From contig NC_064819.1 of NCBI RefSeq assembly GCF_024166365.1, positions 164,180,793-164,244,792 on the forward strand: a stretch of DNA of 64,000 bases. Direction: 5' to 3'. The notes beneath the pieces were generated by a model. That model was not told where the DNA came from. It was given only the letters and a program-made list of their open reading frames with translations, and made no database searches. Positions 25,112 to 37,055 of the stretch are shown here, in pieces. Positions within the stretch are counted from its first letter, which is position 1; each line of letters starts with the position of its first letter. Both the position numbers and the translations under genes were made by a program. The stretch comes from Elephas maximus indicus. Its lineage: Eukaryota > Chordata > Mammalia > Proboscidea > Elephantidae.

Positions 25112-25370
25112 AGGACAACTTAATGCAATGTGGGACCCGGTTCCTGAAAAAGAACATTAGTGGAACACTCCACAAAACTTAAATAAAGTTTGTAGATAAT
25201 AGTATTATATATCAAGGCTAATTTCCTGATTTTTATAATTGTTTTGTGGTTAAAGACCTTAACATTTAGGGAAGCTGGGTGAAGAGTATATGGGAGAACT
25301 TTGGGTTATTTTTTCACCTTTTCTGTAAGTCTGAAATGATTTTAAAATGTAAAGTTTAAAAAACACAAAA

Positions 25371-25869
25371 GACTTGTAATAAACTGTGCTGTTATTAAAA
25401 TTCAGCATACTTGTCAAAAAAAACAATGAGGCTTGACAAGTGGTCAGGGATCAGATCATGCAGGGCCTTGGTGACCATGTTACAGGATTTGGGCCTTTTA
25501 TCTTAGGAGTCCTAAGAAACCACTGAAGCGTTTTAAGAAGTTGGGGTGTGGGGTCAGTATATCAGTGAGGGTCCCAACAGGAAGCATGGCACACTCATAA
25601 GATAATTTGTGGAAGATTTATTAATGAGACTATAAAAATATGGGTATAGGGGAACCATCCAAACTAAAGTCAACAGGCTACCTCAAATAGAGGGAGCTAG
25701 GGGAATATATCCTAACCTCACTTTCCTTTCTCCCTCTGATTTCCTATAGAGGCTCTCCATTTGGGCAAACCAACCAGAATCCAGAGGGCATGGGAATTCA
25801 TTGACTTATGTAGTCCAAACAGGTCAGCTTCCTAGGATAGAGAGCAGCTGGGGATGGGTGGGTAGATTT
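25371..25869. repeat. old repeat sequence, partly unassigned
   Basis: About 25430-25555 (agatcatgcagggccttggt ... ccactgaagcgttttaagaa) is part of a long ancient mammalian repeat also present downstream. About 25555-25865 begins gtatatcagtgagggtccca and may be a piece of an old LTR. Confidence 0.5.
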
Positions 25870-26405
25870 ATAAGAGTGTGGTGGATTAAAGATGGCTACA
25901 AATTCTTTGTTGCTCCTCCCATTGAGAGGTAGGGGTTAATTTCCCTCTCCTTGAGTTTGGGCTAGCCTTAGTGACTCAGACTTAACCAACAGATGAGGCA
26001 TGACTTCCAAGCCTTGAAGCTTCTGCCTTGGTCCCTTGGAACACCTGCTTTTCTGGGTGCTCCCTCTCAAAACCCAGGTACCATGCTGTGAGAAGCCCAA
26101 GTACATGGAGAGCCCACATGTAGATGCTCCAGTGCTCAGTCCCAGCTGAACTCCAGCTTGTAGCCAGCATCACCTGCCAGCCATGCAAGAGAGCCATCTC
26201 AAATGTCCAGTGGAATTGAACATAGCTGAGTACCAGCACCAGCCAACATCTGACTGAAATGCCTGAGAGACTCCAAATGAGAACCACGTGGTTGGGCCCT
26301 TCCCAAATTCCTGAGCCACAAAATCATGAGCCAAATGGTTATTTTAGGCCATTAACTTTTGGAGTAAATTTTTACATAGCAATAGATAACCAGATCAAGG
26401 GAAAA
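25870..26405 (+). mobile_element. MLT1-type LTR (ERVL-MaLR)
   Basis: The block order matches old MLT1 LTRs: 'ggtaccatgctgtgagaagc', 'acatggagagcccacatgta', 'gccatgcaagagagccatct', 'gagaaccacgtggttgggcc', 'aacttttggagtaaattttt' and the end 'gcaatagataaccag'. Confidence 0.75.
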
Positions 26406-26561
26406 CCAGAAGTTATCCAGCCAAAGGGGTATGTGGAAGCAACACAGTCTCATTCGAATTCTGAAAACAACACTGTGGTTGTTGTGTGATTATGGGAAAT
26501 GAATTGGCAGGATATTGAGGTAGTCCCAGAAAAGAGATATTGGTGCCTTGGATTAGACTGG

Positions 26562-26691
26562 AGCCCTGGTGGTGCAGTGGTTAAGAGTTCAGGTGCTAAC
26601 CAAAACGTCAGCAGTTTGAATGCACCAGCTGCTCACTATGAGTCGGAATTGACTTAACAGCAATGTTTTTTTTTTTGTTTTTTTTTTTTAT
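26562..26691 (+). mobile_element. AfroSINE with internal deletion
   Basis: The head (gagccctggtggtgcagtgg) runs to 'ccagctgctc' and jumps to the tail 'actatgagtcggaattgact', losing about 60 bp. A 10-bp TSD, attagactgg, flanks it at 26552-26561 and 26692-26701. Confidence 0.92.
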
Positions 26692-26701
26692 ATTAGACTG
26701 G

Positions 26702-27480
26702 TGGTGGTGGGAATAAAAAAAAGTAGACAGATTCAAGAAATTTAGATCAAATTCACAAGACAGTGGTGGATCAGATATGGAGGGAGGTGGCACAGGAAGG
26801 AGTCAAGGATGATGCCCCTTTCTGGCTTGCACAACTGGATAGTAGAGGTGCTGGTCACTGAGATGAGGAATATTGTAAGTGAAAAATTTGAGGGAAGATC
26901 ACGAGCTGGGCATGGAGACGTGAAGTTCATGGTGCATCTGATATTAGTAAATTGAGATATTGATGTGTGGACCTGGAGTTCAGGACTGAACTAAAGACAC
27001 AAATTTGAGAGTGATCTGGCTATCAGTGGTAATTAAAGCAAAGATGTGGATAAGGCTGCTTAAGGAGAACAGAGAAAGAAGAGGGGGTGGCCTGGAACCA
27101 AGTCTTGAGGAACTCCAAAATTCTGTGGGTAGGCAGAACAAGAAAAGTCAGTGATCTAGACTGACAAGGAGCGGTTAATCAAATACTGTGAAGGCAAGGA
27201 AATCAGGGGAAGAGAATATTTCAAGGAGGGGAGTAGATAACAATATCAAAGGAGTAAGATGAGAGCTAGAAATGTTCTTTAGGTATAGTCAATTGGAGGT
27301 CATTTGTGACTACAGTAAGAACTGTTTCAACAAAACAATGATGGAGAGAGCCAGATCAGAGTGAGTTGAGAAGTGAGAGAGTGACAAAATTGGGATAACT
27401 CTTTCAATGAATTTGGCTGTGTTGAGTAGGATAAAGAATCCTATCCACTTTTCCAGATTTTTTTCCCCCAGTTTTCAGAG
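26702..27480 (+). repeat. ancient mammalian repeat (unnamed)
   Basis: Low-identity copy of a long, widely dispersed repeat: 'aggaaggagtcaaggatgat', 'tctggcttgcacaactggat', 'gaggtgctggtcactgagat', 'tctagactgacaaggagcgg', 'tcatttgtgactacagtaag'. The texture is non-coding. Confidence 0.5.
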
Positions 27481-28066
27481 TATTTGCTTGAGGACCCCAA
27501 ATCAACAGACATTGACAAATGAATACGTAAAACATATGAGATTAAAAGTGAAAAAGGCTACAAAGAGTTGACCTTCTAGATGGGCCATATACTTTCAATA
27601 CATGTTTGTCACATTCTGCCAGCAATCGCTGTAAGTATCCTTATATATAGCACCCAGACTTTCAGAAACAGCTATAGACTCGTATCAAGAGCCATAAAAT
27701 ATATGCCAGCCGGCCCCTTTAATTATAAAACTGTTAGCTAAAAATGGAAATTTCCGTAACTGAGTTTTTAAACTGAGTTAAAAAAAAATCCTTTCTGCTT
27801 AAAAAACAAAAATTCCATAAAACATTCATGAAACTATCCAACATAATTTGAACTTCTTGATTTTAATGTTCAAATCCAAATCCAGACATACTTAACAACT
27901 ATTTGCTTTTGATAAAGATTTAAAGGAAAAAAAAAAATTTATCTTCCCAAATATAAGTGGTATGAAACTATATTTGGTTTTCTTCAGTCAGAAGCATAAC
28001 TGCCTTTAGCTAAAAGCAAATAAAAAGAAACGCAGATGATACTAATTCCTTTAAATTAAAAGTTTA
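27481..28066. other. intergenic, no feature recognised
   Basis: AT-rich sequence with no repeat or gene that I can name. Confidence 0.45.
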
Positions 28067-29612
28067 ACATGAGGAAATGCTCATGATCATTAGCCCTTAG
28101 AGAAATCCAAACCAAAACTACAATGAGATTCCATCTCACCCCAACACGGCTGGCATTAATTCAAAAAACACAAAATAATAAATGCTGGAGAGGTTGTGGA
28201 GAGACTAGAACACTTATACACTGCTGGTGGGAATGTAAATTGGTACAACCACTTTGGAAATTGATTTGGTGCTTCATTAAAAAGCTAGAAATAGAACTAC
28301 CATATGATCCAGCAATCCCACTCCTTCAACTATATTCTAGAGAAATAAGAGCCTTTACATGAACAGATATATGCACACCCATGTTCACTGTAGCACTGTT
28401 TACAGTAGCAAAAAGGTGGAAGGAACCACGGTGCCCATCAACAGATGAATGGATAAATAAATTATGGTATATTCACACAATGGAATACTATGCATCGATA
28501 AAGAACAATGACGAATCTGTGAAACATTTCATAACACAGAGGAATCTGGAAGGCATTATGCTGAGTGAAATTAGTCAGTTGCAAAAGGACAAATATGTAT
28601 GAGACCACCATTATAAGAACTCGAGAAATAGTTTAAACAGAGAAAAAAGTATTCTTTGATGGTTATGAGAGTAGGGAGGGAGGAAGGAAGAAGGGTATTC
28701 ACTAATTAGATAGTAGGCAAGAACTATTTTAGGCGAAGGGAAAGATAACACACAATACAGGAGAGGTCAGCACAACTGGACTAAACCAAAAGCAAACAAG
28801 TTTCCTGAATAAACTGAATGCTTCAAAGGCCAGGGTAGCAGGGGTGGGAGGTAGGGGACCATGGTTTCAACAGACATCTAGGTCAACTGGCATAATAAAA
28901 TCTATTAAGAAAACATTCTGCATCCTACTTTGGTGAGTGGTGTCTGGGGTCTTAAATGCTAGCAAGTGGCCATCTAAGATGCATCAATTGGTCTCAACCC
29001 ACCTGGAGCAAAGGAGAATGAAGAACACCAAAGACACAAGGTAATTATGAGCCCAAGAGACAGAAAGGGCCCCACAAACCAGAGACTACATCAGCCTGAG
29101 ACCAGAAGAACTAGATGGTGCCTGGCTACAACTGCCGATCACCCTGACAGGGTACATAAGAGAGGACTCCTCGGGAAGCAGGAGAGCAGTGGGATGCAGA
29201 CCTTAAATTCTTGTAAAAAGACCAGACTTAATGGTCTGACTGAGACTAGAAGGACCGCAGAGGTCATGGTCCCCAGACCTTCTGTTAGCCCAAGACAGGA
29301 ACCATTCCCAAAGCCAACTTTTCAGACAGGGATTGGACGGGACTATAGAACAGAAAATGATACTGGTGAGGAGTGAGCTTCTTGGATCAAGTAGACACAT
29401 GAGACTATGTGGGCAGCTTCTGTCTGGAGGGGAGATGAAAAGGCAGAGGGGAACAGACTCTGGCTGAGTAGACACAGAAATAGACAGAAGGAGTGTGCTG
29501 TTTCATTAGGGGGAAAGCAACTAGGAGTATATGGCAAGGTGTACATAAATTTTTGTATGAGAGACTGACTTGATTTGCAAACTTTCACTTAAAGCACAAT
29601 AAAAATTAAAAA
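28067..29612 (+). mobile_element. L1 LINE, 5'-truncated 3' end
   Basis: It contains the ORF2 C terminus ([33 protein letters not shown] and neighbours) followed by the 3' UTR and 'gcacaataaaaattaaaa'. The 3' UTR is the same type as the L1s at 40.2 and 45.2-50.0 kb. It lies just beyond the 3' end of COQ3. Confidence 0.92.
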
Positions 29613-29845
29613 AAAAGGTTACAGTATATACATATGTTTTATACATGCTCAAAAATAGATATGTAATCTGTAGAATGAAATAAAATATATATATCCTAGC
29701 TTTATAACAAAGGCTGAGAACTTAAGCTCCTAGACCACAGAGTATCCTGGGCAAAACTTTTTTATTCATAAAGTTTTCAATAATCCCTTGAAAGTAGCTA
29801 TTAGATATAAACAACAAAAACTTTTGTTCAAAGGTTTTAGCCCTT

Positions 29846-29851
29846 TTTATT
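29846..29851 (-). promoter_or_regulatory. COQ3: candidate COQ3 polyadenylation signal
   Basis: AATAAA on the minus strand, 393 bases past the COQ3 stop. A second AATAAA lies at about 29760. Which is used cannot be decided from sequence alone. Confidence 0.55.
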
Positions 29852-30243
29852 GATCTTTTTTTTTTTTTTTTTCATGATTCTCAATCCAAAAATCAACTAC
29901 AGACAGTTCTGAGGTTACAACCAACTAATATGGAAACTCATACTTACCCCCTAACGTTATGTAAATTTGCCCTCCTCACTTTGAAATGATTCAACCAACC
30001 TCTACTCGCAGCAAATTCTTCATCACAACCACCTTCACTTGCTGCACGTGCAGGTTTTAAATCACTGAAAAGGCTTCGAGCCTTTTCTTGTGCTAAAGTA
30101 AGGCTAAATAAGAACCTGTTCCAACTTACATGCAAATTTGACTTAAAGACATAAAGACACAGTTAGGAACAGATCTCACCGCCTGTATGTATTTTTCTGT
30201 ATTTGTAAACATCAAGTCATATTATTACAGTCCTCAGAACGAT
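29852..30243 (-). other. COQ3: COQ3 3' UTR (predicted), with Tigger-like fragment
   Basis: The sequence between the COQ3 stop and the first AATAAA is presumed 3' UTR. At 29944-30135 the minus strand reads as a transposase-like helix-turn-helix fragment (QEKARSLFSDLK, then EEFAASRGWLNHFK), matching the CENP-B-type DNA-binding region of Tigger/pogo transposases. It is in the same orientation as COQ3 and too short to be a gene. Confidence 0.6.
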
Positions 30244-30464
30244 TCATTTCTTCAGCTCTTCATGTGCACCTGGGTTGGCGGAGTCGTTAGCTTGGAGCCT
30301 CTCTGTCTCTCTATTCAGAAAAAACTCTGTGGGTGCTGGGGGTTCCTCCGCCTTGGATTTTACAGCATGAGCTGCATAGTTAAGGCTGGTATTTTCACTC
30401 CAATGCCAGTATCCTGAGAAAGGGTTGTAGAGCATTCCTGCCACAGTTAGAACTGACAGACCAT
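30244..30464 (-). CDS. COQ3: COQ3 last coding exon (C terminus)
   Basis: This exon encodes the C-terminal 72 residues and the stop. A pyrimidine-rich acceptor ending cag precedes ATGGTCTG, and the first two bases complete an Asn codon begun in the previous exon. The text GLSVLTVAGMLYNPFSGYWHWSENTSLNYAAH is highly conserved in animal COQ3, and the poorly conserved tail ends EELKK before TGA. The exon carries the C-terminal edge of the methyltransferase fold. I see no frame disruption. Confidence 0.95.
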
Positions 30465-30574
30465 CTGAAAAAAATTAGAATATTAATACTTAATAGATAT
30501 TAAAAACTTTCATGCAACTCTCCACATTAAAAGAATCCTAACTTAACAGATAAAAATACTTTGTAAGCATTTAT

Positions 30575-30812
30575 TGCAGAGTAGAAGAACACAGACTCTA
30601 AAGCAGACTGCCTGTGTTCAAACCTCAGCTCTGCCACTTACTAGATGGTGACCAAGGCAAGTCATTTATCCTTTCTGAGTCACAGTTTTCTCATGTGTAC
30701 AGAACACAGCTCACCAAGATGTTGTTAGAATTAGATGAGATGAAGTGTGTAAAGTACTTGGCACAGTGCTTGGCATTTGGCAAGTACTTAATAAACGTTA
30801 GCTGTTATTAGA
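30575..30812 (+). repeat. MIR SINE
   Basis: The full MIR layout is clear: 'cagactgcctgtgttcaaac', 'ctctgccacttactagatgg', 'tcatttatcctttctgagtc' and 'cacagtgcttggcatttggc'. Confidence 0.9.
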
Positions 30813-31487
30813 AAATACCTACCAACAAATGACTGTCCGTAAAAAGCATCTTTAAAATATTTTTTCTATTTCAACAAGGTTACTCGCAGAAATCTTTAGA
30901 ACTTATTACATTGCTGCAGGCTTGAACAATATTACAAATAAAATCAAGTCATATGAACAAAAAGCAAGAGAAATACATGAATCTAAGTATTTGATAGGAA
31001 TACCAAAAGCCAAATAAATGAACTGATAAACCTTATTACTTAACAGGAATTCAGTGCATAAATCAAGTGCTTACTATGTGTGTAAAGCAGAGTTAGGCAC
31101 TATATTAAGTACAAAAAGGAGACAGTCTTGCCCTCAAGGCCTGAAAGGGGCTAAGAAAACTCCAAAATAACCATAATAGAAGGCACACTATAAGTAACAT
31201 AAAATACAGAAAAAGTGATAAGGACATACGCACACCTATGTTCACTGCAGCATTATTCACAATAGCAAAAAAAAAGGAAACAGCTGACATGTCCTTCAAA
31301 AAATGAACGGATAAGCATACAATGGAATACTGTATACATACAATGGAATACTGTGCACCCATAAAGAACAATGATGAGTCCATGAAATGTATTATAACAT
31401 GGATGGATCTGAAGGACTTAATGCTAAATGAAGTAAATCAATCATATAAGGACAAATATTTTATGATCCCACTTTCACACCCCTGAG

Positions 31488-34400
31488 CATCTGTCAGTTT
31501 GTCATACTGTGGGGGCTTGCGTGTTGCTGTGATGTTGGAAGCTATGGCACCGGTATTCAAACACCAGCAGGGTCACCCATGGTAGACAGGTTTCAGCTGA
31601 GCTTTCAGACTAAGACTAGGAGGAAGTACCTAGCAGTCTACTTCTGAAAAGAACTAGCCAGTAAAAATCTTATAAATAGCAGTAGAACACTGTCTGATAT
31701 AGTACAGGAAGATGAAACTCTCAGGTTGGAAGGCACTCAAAAGACAACTGGGGAAGAGCTGTCTCCTCAAAGCAGGGTTGACCTTAATGATGTGGATGAA
31801 GTGAAGCTTTTGGGACCTTCATCTGCTGATGTGGCACGCCTCAAAATGACAAGAAAAGCTGCAAATACTCATCAATAATCGGAATGCGGAATGTATGAAG
31901 TATGAATTCTAGGAAAACTGGAAATCATCAAAAATGAAATGGAAAGCATAAACATCGATATCCTAGGCATTAGTGAACTGAAATGGGACTGGTATTGGCC
32001 ATTATGAATCAGACAATCATATGGTCTACTATGCCGGGAATGACAACTTGAAGAGGAATGGCATTGCATTCATCGTCAAAAAGAACATTTCTAGATCTAT
32101 CCTGAAGTACAATGCTTTCAGTGATAGGATAATATCCATATGCCTACAAGGAAGCCCAGTTAATACGACTATTATTCAAATGTAGGTACCAAGCAGTAAG
32201 GCCAAAGACGAAGAAACTGAAGATTTTTACCAACTTCTCCAGCTGAAATTGATCAAACATGCAATCAGGATGCACTGATAATTACTGGTGATTGGAATGT
32301 GAAAACTGGAAACAAAGAAGGATCAGTAGTTAGAAAATATGGCCTTGGTGATAAAAAGATGCTGGAGACTGCATGATACAACTTTGCAAGACCAACAACT
32401 TCTTCAGGGCAAATATCTTTTTTCAACAACATAAATGGTGACTATACACGTGGACCTCAGCAGATGGAATACACAGGAATGAAATCCACTACATCTGTGG
32501 AAAGAGACAACAGGAAGACTCCATATTATCAGTCAGAGCAAGGCCAGGGGCCCACTGCGGGACAGACCATCAATTGCTCACATGTAAGTTCAAGTTGACA
32601 CTGAAGAAAATTAGAACAAGTCCACAAGAGCCAAAGTACGGCCCTGAATATATCCCACCTGAATTTAGAGAGCATCTCAAGAATACTTTTTTTGTGTTGA
32701 ACACTAATGACCGAAGACCAAACAAGTTGTGGGATGACGTCAAGGACCTCGTATGTGAAGAAAATAAGAAGTCATTAAAAAGACAGGAAAGAAAGAAGAG
32801 ACCAAAATGAATGTCAGAAGAGACTCTGAAACTTGCTCTTGAACATTAAGTAGCTAAAGCAAATGGAAGAAATGATGAAGTACAAGAGCTGAACTGAAGA
32901 TTTCGAAGGGCAGCTCAAGAAGACAAAGTATTATAATTACATGTGCAAAGACCATGAGTCAGAAAACCAAAAGTGAAGAACAGGCTTGACATTTCTCAAG
33001 CTAAAAGAACTGAAGAAAAAATTCAAGCCTCAAGTTGCAATACTGAGGGATTCTACAGGGAAAATATTGAATGACACAGGAAGCATCAAAAGAAGACAGA
33101 AGGAATTCACAGTCATTGTACTAAAAAGAATTGGTCAACGTTCAATCATTTCAGGAGGCAGAATACAATCAGGAGCAGATGGTACTGAAGGAAGAGGTCC
33201 GAGCTGCACTGAAGGCACTGGCAAAAAAGAAGACTCCAGGAATTGATGAAATACCAATTAAGATGTTTCAACAAACGGATGCAGCACTGGAAGTGCTTAC
33301 TTATCTATGCCAAGAAATTTAGAAGACGGCTACCTCACCAACCAACTAGAAGAGATCCATATTTACACCTATTCCAAAGAAAAGTGATCCAACTGAATGT
33401 GGAAATTATCGAACAATATCATTAATATCACCCCGAAGTAAAATTTTGCTGAAGATCATTCAAAAGCAGCTGCAGGGGTACATTGACAGGGAGCTGCCAA
33501 AAACTCAAGCCAGATTCAGAAGAGGATGTGGAGCCAGGAATATCCTTGCTGATGTAAGATGGGTCCTGGCTGAAAGCAGAGAACACCAGAAAGATGTTTA
33601 CCTATGTTTTATTTACTATGCAAAGGCATTTGACTGTATGAATCATATCAAATTATGGATAACATTGCGAAGAATGGGAATCCCCGAACACTTTATTGTG
33701 CTCATAAGGAACCTGTACATAGATCAAGAGGCAGTTGTTTGAACAGAACAAGGGGATACTGTGTGGTTTAAAGTCAGGAAAAGTGTGTCTCAGGGCTGTA
33801 TCCTTTCACCATACTTATTCAATCTGTGTGTTAAGCAAATAATCTGAGAAGCTGGACTCTATGAAGAAGAATGGGGCATCAGGATTGGAGAAAGACTCAT
33901 TAACAGCCTGTGTTACGCAGATGACGCAACCTTGGTTGTTGACAGTGAAAAGGACTTTAGGCACTTGCTGATGAAGATCAAAGACCACAGCCTTCCGACC
34001 TCAACATAAAAAAAAACGGAAGTCCTCACAACTGGACCAATAAGCAATACCATGATTAATGGAGAAAAGATTAGAGTTGTCAAGGATTTCATTTTACTTG
34101 AATCCAACAATCAACACCCATGGAAGCAGCAGTCAAGAAATCAAAAGATCCACTGCATTGGGCAAATCTGCTGCAAAAGACTTCTCTACAGTGTTAAAAA
34201 AGCAAAGATGTCACCTTAAGGACTAAGGTGCGCCTGACCCAAGCCATGGTGTTTTCAATCACCTCATATGCTTGCAAAAGCTGGACAATGAATAAGGAAG
34301 ACCAAAGAAGAATTGACACCTTTGAACTGTGGTGTTGGTGAAAAGTACTGAATATACCATGGACTGCCAAAAGACGGAACAAATCTGTTTTTGAAGGAGT

Positions 34401-34674
34401 GCAACCAGAATCCTCCTTAGAAGCAAGGATGGAAGGACAACATCTCACACGCTTTGGACATATTATCAGGAGGGATCAGTGCCTGGAGAAGGACATCAAG
34501 CTTTGTAAAGTAGAGGGTCAGCGAAAAAGAGGAAGATTGACACAGCGGCTGCAATGATGGGCTCAAGCATAGCAACGATTGTGAGGATGGAGCAACACCA
34601 GGCAGTGTTTCATTCTGTTGTACACAGGGTCGCTATGAGTCGGAAGCGTCTTGATGGCACCTAACTGCAACAAC
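31488..34674 (+). mobile_element. RTE (BovB-like) LINE, near full length, heavily decayed
   Basis: The 5' end (gcatctgtcagtttgtcata) and the 3' end (gctatgagtcggaagcgtct, cacctaactgcaac) bound about 3.2 kb. Coding remnants in order: an N-terminal stretch; a TGA before the endonuclease start; endonuclease with TGDWNVKTG and TDHQLLTC-like text; reverse transcriptase with VYLCFIYYAKAFDC (first catalytic Asp lost, FIDY to FIYY) and CYADDATLV; and a C-terminal tail. Many frameshifts and stops make this the oldest long RTE copy here. It interrupts an L1. Confidence 0.93.
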
Positions 34675-34969
34675 TCTTCCATAAGAAGACAAGAATAGAT
34701 ATATATACACAGACCGATGTCCATTGGTGGCTACCAGGTATAGGTGTGGGGGCGAGGAATCACTCTTTAGAGCATAGATACTTGCTATTTTTGGTGATGG
34801 GAAAAGTAGCACCAAATGTGGGTGTAATGAGCACAGTTTGACCAAAGTAAACAATGCCACTAAGAAGTGCAGAAGAGAAAAGGATATCTGTGCTAAAGAA
34901 TACAACACATACAATTTGTCAACACCACCAAGAATAACAAAAAATTAGTGTATGGTCACATACGTATGT

Positions 34970-35062
34970 GTACAGGTATATATATGTATTGGTAGGTACA
35001 GGTGCGTACATATGTGTGTATAAATAGAAATATCTATATGTATGTGTACATACAGATATGTG
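34970..35062. repeat. low-complexity TATGTA/ACATAC-rich tract
   Basis: Imperfect repeats of tatgtatg, tacatatg and gtgtacatac, probably a decayed microsatellite within the L1 3' region. Confidence 0.6.
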
Positions 35063-36274
35063 TTTACTTACATATATTCACAGAGGACACAGTTACAGAT
35101 GCTTCTCATACATAACCAAACAGCTTGTGAGATGGTTTCCTAGGTTTGAAGGCTTAGGACCTTAGTCTCATGAGACAACTCAGTCAACTGGCATAATTTA
35201 GTTCATAGAGTTCAAGTCTTCATCCTAGTGAGGTGAGTAGCATCTAGGGTCTTAAAAGCTTACCAGCAGCCATCTAAGATACAACTATTGATCTCTACTT
35301 GTCAGAAGCAAAAGAGAAAGAGGGAAGCCAAAGTCTTAGAGAAGAAACTAGTCTTAGAGAAGAAAATAGCCCAAATGAGCTACAGCCTCATCTACCCTGA
35401 GACCAGAAGAACTAGACGGTGCCTGGCTAACACTACTGACCATTCTGATCAGGACCACAATAAATGGATCCTGACAGAACAGGAGAAAAACATGGAACAG
35501 AACTGAAATCCCTAAAAAGCCCAGACTTACTGTACCAGCTGAGATGAGACAACTCTCTGAGACTATCCCCTTGAGCTACTCTTTAAACCTTGAACTGAAA
35601 CTATCCCCTGAGGTCACCTTTTAGCGAAATGACAGACTGGCACACAAAATAAAGACTATAACCCACGAGTACAGTGATCCATTAAAAAACCATCTATACA
35701 AGACTAAAACGATCAACCATTACTCTAAAGCAAAGATGAGAAGAGAAGATAAGGGGGCTGGGAAAGCAGACTACTGGAAATGGAACAACCAGGATGCAAT
35801 TAAAGAGAATGTTGACGCATCGTGAAAAATGTAACTAATGTCAGTGAATGATTTGTATAGAAATTGTCAAATGGGAACCTAATTTGCTATGTAAACTTTC
35901 ATCGAAAACACAGTAATATATTATTTTTAAAAAGTGATAAATTCAAAATATATCTGAGTGTGGAGAAATCAGGAAAAATAATGCATAAAGATAAGCTGAT
36001 ACAAGCAGCCTCACTAGGGCAAACTGAGGATGTATAAGTAACAGACATTTGTATCTCATCCTTAAGCAAGTGAAGAATAAACAGCCAAAAGGTATTCACT
36101 GATATCTACTATTTGCCTGGCCACAGGTGCAACAGGTGAGAGAGAGGTGGTATCTAATATTTAATCATGACTTCAGGGAGTTTATGACCTATTTGATGAG
36201 ATGAAACCAATATCCAAAAAATAATGGGTCTATTCAGTTACGTGCTAGGTTGTGTGATTAAAAATTATAGATGC

Positions 36275-36838
36275 CGTTTTAGTTATCTAGTGCTGCTATA
36301 ACAGAAATATCACAAGTGGATGGCTTTAACAAACAGAAATTTATTCTCTCACAGTTTAGGAGCCTCGAAGTCCAAATTCAGAGTCCCAGCCCTGGGGGAA
36401 GGCTTTCTCTCTCTGACTGCTCTGGGGGAAGGTCCCTGTCTCCTTTCAACATCTGTGAGCCCAGCATTCCTCAGAAATCTTCACGTGTCTTGGCATCATT
36501 CTTCCCCGGGGTCTAGGAGCTTCTCAGCTCAGAGACCCTGGGTCCAAAGGATCCAATCTGCTCCTGGCTCTTCTTTCTTGGTGGTAATGAGGTCCCTTTC
36601 CTCTCTGATTGCTTCTCTCTTTTATATTTCAAGATACAACCTAATCCTGTAGACTATGTACTGCCTCATTAACACAACTGCCTCTAATCCTGCCTCATTT
36701 ACATCATAAAGTTTAGGATTTACAACACACAGGATAATCACATCAGATCACAAAGTGGGGGACAACCACAGGATACTGGGAATCATGGCCTAGTCAAGTT
36801 GACACACATTTTTGTGGGACACAATTCAATCCACAACA
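36275..36838 (-). mobile_element. solo LTR, ERVL-MaLR type
   Basis: A longer relative (564 bp) of the LTR at 12691. It starts TGTTGTGGATTGAATTG on the minus strand and has AATAAATTTCTGTTTG near its end. A 5-bp TSD, gatgc, flanks it at 36270-36274 and 36839-36843. With these ends the terminal CA reads CG, one substitution. It lies 57 bases downstream of the splice donor of the COQ3 exon at 36896. Confidence 0.85.
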
Positions 36839-36895
36839 GATGCATAAAAGTTCAGTTAGGCCTTGTAAACTGAAAAAATTCTTTTTCATACTTAC

Positions 36896-37055
36896 TTGAT
36901 TCCAGAATGCTCTCTAGCTTTTCAGGTGAAACAAACTTCTCCCATGTATGAGTACCTTTTGGTACAAGACCTGCAATTTGCTCTGCAAAAACAATTCCCA
37001 AGGCATAGGACAGCTGTGTTTTGTTGATTGTAGTAATGAATAAAGAACCACCAGG
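36896..37055 (-). CDS. COQ3: COQ3 penultimate exon
   Basis: 160 bases: acceptor ...ttttag before CCTGGTGG and donor GTAAG. It begins in phase 0 (PGGSLFITTINKTQLSYALG) and ends one base into an Asn codon finished by the next exon. PGGSLFITT is the class I methyltransferase motif after strand 5, and the following KGTHTWEKFVSPE is conserved in UbiG/COQ3. The frame is intact. Confidence 0.95.

Larger units (their letters stand above)
24220..25370 (+). repeat. ancient interspersed repeat, split by two SINEs
   Basis: Left part (to about 24570): gctgtccagggctcttgaaa and gacaaagaaaaaaa. Right part (from about 25112): aatgcaatgtgggacccggt, ggttaaagaccttaacattt, agggaagctgggtgaagagt. The same text recurs at 38.4-39.5 kb and 63.76-63.9 kb, so it is a dispersed old repeat. 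I recognise the family but cannot name it confidently. Confidence 0.6.
31220..35935 (+). mobile_element. old L1 LINE 3' end, split by an RTE
   Basis: ORF2 C-terminal sequence (31220-31487: cacctatgttcactgcagca ... ggacaaatattttatgatcc) resumes after the RTE at about 34675 (cttccataagaagacaagaa) and runs through an L1 3' UTR to about 35935 (gtaaactttcatcgaaaaca). It is older and more diverged than the other L1s here. Confidence 0.8.
30465..36895 (-). other. COQ3: COQ3 intron before the last exon
   Basis: 6.4 kb bounded by GTAAG at 36895 and cag at 30465. It holds a MIR (30575-30812), an L1 split by an RTE (31220-35935) and a solo LTR (36275-36838). About 30820-31215 and 35940-36270 show no recognisable feature. 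Confidence 0.9.
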
